Positions 57,400 through 64,000 of a stretch of 64,000 nt of DNA are shown in pieces; within the stretch, counting starts at the first letter, position 1; each line of letters begins with the position of its first letter. The notes under the pieces are model-generated. The model saw only the letters and a list, made by a program, of their open reading frames with translations, had not been told where the DNA came from and made no database searches. The position numbers were made by a program, and so were the translations under genes. The DNA is from Thozetella sp. PMI_491. Taxonomy: Eukaryota > Ascomycota > Sordariomycetes > Chaetosphaeriales > Chaetosphaeriaceae. The DNA is taken from assembly GCA_021432635.1 (NCBI GenBank), contig MU270031.1:64118-128117 (forward strand), written 5' to 3'.

Positions 57400-58706
57400 T
57401 TATGCGCCGTGCGCAAGCTTAATGGCGTTACACATGTCATCTTCGTACATAACTGCTTTTTTAACCGGGCTCATGTGCATAAATGGATGTGGCACGCCGG
57501 TATATCGACGTACAGTTGTCAGTACGCCAGCCTTAATCAACTTCTCTCCGTAGGCCTCACCCTCGTCACAAAGGGGATCAGCCGATGCGGTTGCTATGAA
57601 GGTCGTACACAGCCCCTCCAGATTGCCACGGATAGGGTTGAGGTAGAAGGCCGGCCTAGCCTGAAGTGCCCATAGTTCCTCCGGTGTCTTTGGCTGGTAG
57701 TGCTTCATGAAGAATTCGATGCGTGCCCAGTTGAGGCACGGGGCAAGAGCATTGGACACCATCGACTGGTATGACGACTCTTCGGGGCGAGAAATCCACA
57801 TGTGGCTCTCGGTGTTTGGAACGCCGAGGAAAGCTTATGAATGATGAGCATAAGGCATCCAATTCTCAGGCAGAATATCAAAGGGATTGAAAAGGAAATG
57901 CTTACCTAGCTTCAAGGGAATACCGGCGTCCCGGGCAAGTTGTGCTACAACCGCGCTTATAGTCCCGCCAGCCGAGATTCCTCCAACGGATATGGAGTCT
58001 CCTCGCGCATTGATCGTCTTGCCATGCTCATAGACCTACCTTTTGAGTTAGTATAGATTTCTGTATCTCCTCAGCAGAAGAAATCAGTACGTACCCACTT
58101 TACCGTCGCCCATGCATCGTCATGACCCTTGAGCATGGGGTGTTCTGTGTCAATTTGCATCAGATCTCCCGCTGCCTTTCATCTGGCCTGGCCTATGATT
58201 GCTTACCGGGACACAGCCGGTAATCCACATCCATCGCCATGACCCCAACTCGATTCCGCACCAACATACAGAGCTGGGCATCGCCAGTCAAGTCACCCAA
58301 GGTATATCCACCCCCTACAGTTAGGTTCGCTTAGCAACCTGCTCGAGATGGTATTCCTTGGAGCTTTTGCCACCTGCTTACCGTGGAAGTTGATGTAAAC
58401 GGGGTACGGGCCCTCTCCAAACGGTGAGGTGCTAGGGTCTGGATGGTAGCATCGTGCAGTGAACTCATAGCCATCTTCAGACGCAATCTTGATGTCCTTG
58501 ACGAAATGCAGGTCGGAAAAGTCACGAGCCCATGGGTTGGCGAACTTGGCAGAGTTGGCGCGGATGTCGGATAGAGAGACAGCATGGGTTGCTTTCTTGG
58601 TGCCCAGATGTTTGTTGTAATACTCTACAAAATCTGCGTCGAGCTGGGGGATAAAGCTTGGGTGGATAGGATTAGGTATGGTCTCGGTATGAGCTGAGGG
58701 AGACAT
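57400..58706 (-). pseudogene. HSL-type alpha/beta hydrolase with a one-base frameshift
   Basis: Minus-strand exons 58706-58382, 58315-58207, 58144-58095, 58035-57906 and 57833-57400, all with GT-AG introns. Features of the alpha/beta-hydrolase-3 (hormone-sensitive lipase) family are in place: oxyanion motif HGGGYTLGD over the first junction, VDYRLCPEHP, nucleophile elbow GGISAGGTIS, Asp in TASADPLCDEGEAYG and His in GVPHPFMHM. The exon total is 1048 bases, one too many. In exon 2 the frame before 58260 gives GDAQLCMLV and the frame after it gives RNRVGVMAMDVDYRLCP, so there is one extra base near 58260-58261 (run of A/C on the plus strand). No intron can remove it. If real, the enzyme ends soon after the oxyanion loop. 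It would hydrolyse an ester or amide; the upstream site at 58913 links it to the cluster. Confidence 0.8.
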
Positions 58707-58912
58707 GGTGGTTGGCTGCTTGGCGGATCTAATGCATGCGAGTGAAGGACAAGTCTCGGTAGTTGGGCAAGATTCGTATGTTTGACGGCAATTTTTGATC
58801 GAAAACGCCGGCTATTAAATGACCAAGACTACTCTCTGGACGAATTTAAACTGTCAGAGAAGTTGTGGTGGGAGGGACATCGTTCACGATCAGCTGTGTG
58901 ATGAGTGCCTCT

Positions 58913-58927
58913 ATCGGCTTTCCCGAT
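58913..58927. promoter_or_regulatory. CGG-N5-CCG inverted repeat upstream of the hydrolase
   Basis: ATCGG-CTTTC-CCGAT, a perfect 5-base-arm inverted repeat, 207 bases before the hydrolase ATG (minus strand) and just past the end of the regulator gene. Arms and spacing are the same as at 61259-61273; the spacer sequence differs, as expected for a protein site. More CCGAT half-sites follow near 58950-58990. Confidence 0.7.
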
Positions 58928-59000
58928 GCCAGCTTCCCCGTCAGTGGGTCTGCCGATGTGGACCCGCCGAGCCGAGCCGATCCCGATCCCGGGGAAGGGT

Positions 59001-61097
59001 TCAATGCATATCAGCGAGGTGAAGAGCCATGGTGAAAGCCTCCCCGTCATACGTGCCGTCTGTGACTGTGGGGCCGGCGCTGGCCAGCTGGAACCAAATA
59101 GGAGGGGGGTTGTGCGGCCTAGAAGCCTGTGCCGGCCGGTCTGCCACATTGAGTCCCATCGAGGCGTGAAGGGACAGCGGCGAGGCTTCTGTCACAGGCG
59201 GCAGTCCATCTCCGGGCTTCGGTCGATATTGACCCTCAGCCTCGCGGTCTGGTGGCGTGATTTGACCACTACCGCCTGCTGATAGGTCCTCGTTGCCCTC
59301 TGTTTCGTCCTCATTGACACTCCCCAGGTATGCCTGTCTGTAAGCCCCCGCTAATTCTGTCAAGGTGGCGATCCAAAGTTTGGCTGCAGACCATTGGGGC
59401 GTCCAGGAAGCAAATAGGGACATGAAAAGATCGATATAAGTGCCGGCTCGTATCTTTGCCGAATCGTCGACGATTGGGGAGATATCGCCGGCATACTTGA
59501 GCCAGAACAATGTGTTCGCAGCAGACAGAACGGCGGACAACACCCAGACCGACTGGAGGACGGACTGACCCTGCCCTTGACCTTGGGTATCCTGACTCAT
59601 AAGAAACGAGACCTTTTCACCAATGGCGAGAGCGTTGATTACTGTGGCCGAAATGAACTCTGGCTCACGATGAAGCATAGACCAACCGGCAGCATCCACC
59701 GTGTCGTGTAAGACAGAAAGGCTGTCTGTCTGGGGGATATACATCTGATAGGCGACACACAGCGCTCCGTGAAGCAGAAAATGCATAGCTACGAAAGGGC
59801 GGCCTTGTCCCAAGTCGCGGTGCAAGGCGTAGTTCTGTGGCGTCCACTGCAAACCAGGCGGAAGGGCTTCCGCCCAGGAGCTGACGGCGCTGTGGTGTCG
59901 TGCAAACCGGCTGCTTGGATTTGTTGGGGGAAGGATGTCGAGGAACCGCCAACGGCACACTCGGATGTCAGCAACATCGCTCCACAGCACCACTGTTTTG
60001 ATAAAGTAGGGAATAAGGCCGATCTCCGAAGGCCGCTGGCTGAACGACACAATGTGGTCGAGAGTGATGCCGTGCGTGGGTTCCTGGTAAATCAGGGACA
60101 TGTCGGTGCAGGGCAGCGGAATGCCCACATTCAGTACAGAAATTGTCCGCGGTTTCGACAGCAGATAGGCTATCAGCCTGTCGAATAATAGGCATGCCCA
60201 GAATGTACGGCGACGCATCTCGCGCTCCTTTAGCGTATGCTCTTGCTGATACTCTTTGTTCAGGCGCATCACCTGCGCCATACGTATCGCGGTGCCCGAG
60301 TACATCCAGTGCGAGGAGCCCGAGTCTGAGAGTAACTCGGAGAGAGCTAGCACAAGATGCGCTTGGATATTGACCACTGATATCGCACAAGATCAGCCAA
60401 CGAGTGTCCAGCAGAGGGCGGCCAATGTACAAAAATAGAACTCACCACTAGGCTGGTCCGATGCTTGTCTAGCCATTGCCCGGGCAGCAGAGGCATACTG
60501 GCGACTTGCTTCACGCGGGGAGGACCAGCCGAGATGGGTTTGAACTTCCTCCTCATCTACATATCGAATACACAGGGCTAGGATCGAGGCCACTAGAAAC
60601 GGCGACTCGGTGTAGCTAGCCTCAAAGTCAGGCCGGTACAAAAAGGAACAAAAATCAGTAGCCAGATGACGCTCGTAGAAGTACTGAAAGCAAAACTTCA
60701 GAATAGAATGGTTTGGAATGTTGAAGGCCGTGGCCAATGACGACATCGATGGCTGTGTCGTGGCAGGGCTCGGGGCAACATGAGGCTGGGATGTGACAGT
60801 TGCCGCAGGGGCTGGCGATTCCGATGCTGGCAGGGGCGAGACAGTCGGAGTGGGTGTGTAGGCGCTTCTCGCCCTGGGCTGCTCTTCATCGCCCCAGTCG
60901 CAGGGCACTTGTTTGGTTGAGCAGTGACGGCAGCGTGGCTTGACGCCATCGCACTTGGTCTTCCGCCGACGACTAACAAGCAACAAGGTACCGGGTTAGT
61001 GAATACGTAACTCATGTCTTTGCGTGCTGTTCGTCATTTACCATGTACCACATGCCTGGGGAGTCCGCCGGACTCGACTTCCTTGGCCCGAGTGCAT
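59001..61097 (-). CDS. Zn2Cys6 transcription factor of the cluster
   Basis: Minus-strand exons 61097-61042, 60972-60446 and 60376-59001 give 652 residues. The first intron (GTAAAT to TAG) splits the zinc cluster; spliced, cysteines are at 16, 19, 26, 33, 36 and 43, exactly CX2CX6CX6CX2CX6C, with ACGTCRRRKTKCDGVKPR. A Pro/Ser/Ala-rich linker follows. The fungal-specific transcription-factor domain spans about 135-500: LKFCFQYFYERHLATDFC, VNIQAHLVLALSELLSDSG, HWMYSGTAIRMAQVMRLN and EREMRRRTFWACLLFDRLI. Such proteins bind CGG triplets, often as dimers, and activate neighbouring genes. The gene lies between the hydrolase and the transporter it probably controls, and CGG-N5-CCG repeats are found in each promoter. 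The product is intact, unlike two of its neighbours. Confidence 0.92.
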
Positions 61098-61258
61098 GTC
61101 GACAGTGTTCCGGCAGCGGGCTCACAGCGAGTCGGCTCGCTGTGGATTGGCAGGCCGGGGCGCTAGGTCAGGAAAAATTAGCGAAGATAGGCACTTAGGT
61201 TTATCAAAGATTTCCAGTGGTAATATGTACAATTAGTGGGCCACGGATCTTGGGCGAG

Positions 61259-61273
61259 ATCGGGATATCCGAT
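61259..61273. promoter_or_regulatory. CGG-N5-CCG inverted repeat in the regulator/transporter promoter
   Basis: ATCGG-GATAT-CCGAT, a perfect inverted repeat with N5 spacer. It shares 15 identical bases with the site upstream of the oxidase. It lies 162 bases from the regulator ATG and 337 from the transporter ATG. Confidence 0.72.
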
Positions 61274-61314
61274 GGCCTGGCGCCTTTGCCTTCTAGCCTA
61301 GTCCCACCAGCCCC

Positions 61315-61327
61315 ATCGGGATCCGAT
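61315..61327. promoter_or_regulatory. CGG-N3-CCG variant of the same inverted repeat
   Basis: ATCGG-GAT-CCGAT has the same arms with a 3-base spacer, 42 bases after the N5 copy. It could be a lower-affinity site for the same dimer or a site for another partner. Confidence 0.5.
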
Positions 61328-61609
61328 ACTATGGCTTCGGCAAGAGAGCGCGTGGTTCTTTCTTTCTCCAACTATAGAACTCTAGATAAGTGGTCACTCC
61401 TTGGTCCACACTCGGATATCCTTACCCGTCATGCTCGGTGCCTATCTCTGCCATTGTCCTCTCGGCGAGGGACAACTCCCTACTACCACTTCCTATAAAG
61501 ATACTACGGCGTGGGCACGCCCCAACCTCATAGACGTCTGACCACACTCATCCCATTGAGAACGGATCACGAACCGAGTTGAGCAGCACCCGGCGCAAAG
61601 AGACCAAAT

Positions 61610-63325
61610 ATGGAGTCAGTAATGAAAGACAAGGTGGCCGAGGACACCGAGAAAGGGTCGACCCATAATGCTACCACCTCCGAGACAACATTGGATCCCG
61701 TGGCGGCCAAAAGCTTCAAACGGAAGGCCGACTTTATTTTGCTTCCAATTCTGACGATTGCCTATCTCCTCAAGTAAGCTTCCAATCCCTCGTTCATCTA
61801 ACCCCCGCTAATCGGTGGTTGTGTTCGTCTCGCAGCTCGCTCGACAGAAGCAACTTGGCCAACGCCCATACAGTCGGTATCACGACCGACCTCGGCATGG
61901 TAGGGAACCAGTACAACCAGGTTCTCACATACTACCAGATTCCATTCATCGTATTTGGACCCCTGATGACCCTCTTCACCAACTGGTTCGGTGCGCGTCT
62001 GAACATGGGCGTTGCACTGTTCATCTTTGGCTCGGCGTCGTTTGCGACGGCATGGGCCAAGAATTTTCAGCAGCTGGTTGTTTGTCGCTGCTTCGTCGGC
62101 GCCGCTGAGTCGGGTTTCCTAGCCTCGTGAGTGGTGTGCGAACTCCCCAGGCCCATCGTGTCACAGCTGATGGTGATTGGCAGTGTCATTTACTACCTCT
62201 CAATCTGGTACACCCGTAAAGAGCTCGCGAGTCGAATCGGCATCTTCTACGCCGCGCTGGTCGGTTCTTCGGCTTTCGGTGGTCTTCTCGCGTACGGCAT
62301 GTTCCGGATCCAGGGCGGCAGCATGTTCACGTGGTCATATTTGTTTATCCTCGAGGGTTCCTTGACCATGCTGTGGGCGCTCCCCGTGCTATCCCTACTC
62401 CCATCGAGCACGCAAACAGCCTGGTTTCTTACCCCGGCAGAGAAGGCGGTGGCAAAACTGCGCCTCGAACTAGATTCGGTGCATAATCTGGAGTCCAAAT
62501 TCAACTGGGTCGAGGCTCTTTCCGAGTTTCGTACTCCTCACGCCTACATCCGTATCGTCATCAGCTTCATTTCTGGCACCATTCTTACTTCCAACGCTAA
62601 CTTTCTGGCTATGATCGTTGCCCGCCTGGGCTTCAGCACCGTCAAGACGAATTTGGTATGCTGCTCCTTCTTACATGATGAACCTGGCAGAGCAGGATTC
62701 TAACCGCTCTGATTACCGTACACCGTGGCTCCAGCCCTGACTGGTGCCGTCTTCTTGGTGATGTGGTCTAAATCATCCGACTACTTCCGCGAGCGCGGCT
62801 TTCACGCTGCGGCTGCCAATGTTGTCAGCTTGGTCGGCTACATTCTCCTGGCTACTATCGAGACCAGCAACACGTCTGTCCTATACTTCGCCATCTTCTT
62901 ATGCACAATTGGTGTATGTAACCTCGAACACTTCGAAAGACTTTACCATTGTACCGTGTTCTAATCAGCAACGCGTATAGGCATACCCAAGCACCCCGAT
63001 AGGCTCTGCCTGGCTGATCTCCAACATACCTAACCTGAATGCGCGAGTCCTTACGACAGGGCTTTATATCTCATTCGGAAACTGTGCTGGCTTACTATCG
63101 AGCAACATCTATATCGCCAGCGAGGCACCTCGTTATATCACGGACCTTCGAGTCAACCTCACCATGTGTGTGTTGGCTATCGCCATCTGTTCCGTTTACT
63201 CGACCTGGATGAGGTGGGAGAACAGAAAGCGTGACCGCGCTCAAGGCATAACCGCCGGTCATGACATCAATGCAACTGAGGGAGTAACCAGCGCGCGTGA
63301 TCCGAACTTCAGGTTCCAGCCATAG
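61610..63325 (+). CDS. Dal5-like MFS transporter (anion:cation symporter family)
   Basis: Exons 61610-61773, 61836-62126, 62184-62655, 62722-62913 and 62981-63325 give 487 residues. Features: NSLDRSNLANAHTVG in the first helix, TDLGMVGNQYNQVLTYYQIP, RCFVGAAESGFLAS, YYLSIWYTRKELASR, and the last block SAWLISNIPNLNARVLTTG; these are those of the allantoate/nicotinate/tartrate permease family, with about 12 helices. Such carriers take up small organic anions or amides. The third intron is odd: donor GTATGC at 62656 and branch CTAAC at 62700-62704 are fine, but frame is kept (KTNL to TVAPALTGAVF) only if the intron ends at AC (62720-62721). The next AG, at 62733-62734, breaks the frame at once. 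So it is either a GT-AC intron or a damaged acceptor. The substrate is probably that of the cluster. Confidence 0.85.
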
Positions 63326-63485
63326 CCCAACCTTTTTAAAAACAGCCAAAGGCTGGCTTTTAGTAAAGAACGTGGGAGGATAGGGGGCAGCGAAGATATT
63401 AGAGTTTTAATTAATTCAAATAGGGGGGTTGTTTCATAACCCCTATATGTCTAATTATGGGTAGTATCAGGGATGAGGCTCACAT

Positions 63486-64000
63486 CTAGCTCATGTCCAT
63501 ATAAAAAAGAGCGGACTCGTACTTCTCGTACTCGCCAGCGTCAAAATCGCCCAAGAGTTTGCCAAGTCTCGCGACGAATTTATAGACCCCGGTTTCAATT
63601 GCCCTCCCCTCCGCAAGTGTGCCGTTGAAATCGGCAGCCAAGGAACTGGAGCGTCTCAAATTTGTCACCGGAAATCCTGGAGGGGAGCCCTCGATTTGCA
63701 GACCAGATGCAGTGATGGGGTTGGGGTTCGAGCTGCCGTTAACGTTGACAATGTCGAAACGCACCAACCGGGTTTGCCACTAAGATCCCGACCATGATTA
63801 GCAACGTCCTACATCTATACGGTTTCAGGGGAGTGTTGAGATGCGAGGCTATACACGTCCATCAAGAAAGGCTGACGAGACGAGCGCCTCAAAAACACGT
63901 AGGAAACCTTCCGCTTACAATGGTTGTGCAGTAGTAGGTCAAGGGGCGATTCGGCGAATAGCCTCGGATGGTAGTGCCGTTGAACGGAATCTGGGTGGGA
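63486..64000 (-). CDS. Subtilase-like protein, C-terminal part (runs off the window)
   Basis: Minus-strand exons 63779-63486 and from 64000 back to 63919, separated by a 139-base GT-AG intron. The visible end carries NGTLAEGRAIETGVYKFVAR and LGDFDAGEYEKYESALFYM, which look like the Fn3-like domain that closes many fungal subtilisin-family (S8) peptidases. Upstream I see RLVRFDIVNVNGSSNPN and IPFNGTTIRGYSPNRP. The catalytic Asp, His and Ser would lie beyond 64000, so neither activity nor integrity can be judged. It may be a secreted protease. Whether it belongs to the cluster at its left is unknown; no ATCGG-N5-CCGAT site is visible next to it in this window. Confidence 0.55.

Larger units (their letters stand above)
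61098..61609. promoter_or_regulatory. Divergent promoter of the regulator and the MFS transporter
   Basis: A 512 bp interval between divergent start codons with two full inverted repeats (61259-61273 and 61315-61327) and a partial one, CTCGGATATCC, at 61411-61421. A regulator may control itself and the transporter from here. Confidence 0.65.

Noticed and set aside
62735-62913. Using the next AG (62733-62734) as the transporter acceptor
   Set aside because: It gives CCC TGA directly and loses the TVAP block.

Overview
This window comes from a filamentous ascomycete, most likely a Sordariomycete close to the Sordariales. Genes are split by short GT-AG introns of about 50-140 bases, often with CTAAC branch points. 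Leaders are long and pyrimidine-rich. The gene content (fungal calpain, Fta4, CIA84-like and Cwf18 proteins, an AA9 LPMO, Zn2Cys6 regulator, Dal5-like transporter) is typical of Pezizomycotina. I read about 26 protein genes, three of which carry an apparent lesion, plus one truncated at each end of the window. I found no rRNA, tRNA, CRISPR array or intact transposon.

Layout. Positions 1-15000 are dense housekeeping: the end of tyrosyl-tRNA synthetase, an ArfGAP/UBA protein with NPF motifs, a calpain protease, the kinetochore protein Fta4, a CIA84-like PPR protein, mitochondrial ribosomal bS18m and the SSU processome protein Imp3. Positions 15000-36000 are sparser: a secreted AA9 LPMO, a very long polyamine-transporter-like membrane protein with an in-frame TAG, a tyrosine-phosphatase-like protein, a 77-residue basic protein, an unknown 398-residue protein, ALA dehydratase and an acyltransferase-3 membrane protein. 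Positions 36000-55000 return to housekeeping: an unknown disordered protein, a PPR protein, Cwf18, a CCHC zinc-knuckle/RS protein, an R3H-SUZ protein, eIF3f, Utp25, bL17m and Mic12. Many of these sit head to head over 320-440 bp shared promoters.

Positions 55600-63330 look like a small catabolic cluster: a D-amino-acid-oxidase-type flavoenzyme with a peroxisomal AKL end, an HSL-type alpha/beta hydrolase, a Zn2Cys6 regulator and a Dal5-like MFS transporter. The main finding is here. The promoter-side regions of the oxidase, the hydrolase and the regulator/transporter pair all carry an inverted repeat ATCGG-N5-CCGAT, or a one-base variant; two copies share 15 identical bases. This is the kind of CGG-N-CCG site expected for the resident Zn2Cys6 protein. 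The hydrolase has a one-base frameshift, and one transporter intron keeps frame only with a GT-AC boundary, so the cluster may be decaying. The C-terminal part of a probable subtilase lies beyond it at the right edge.
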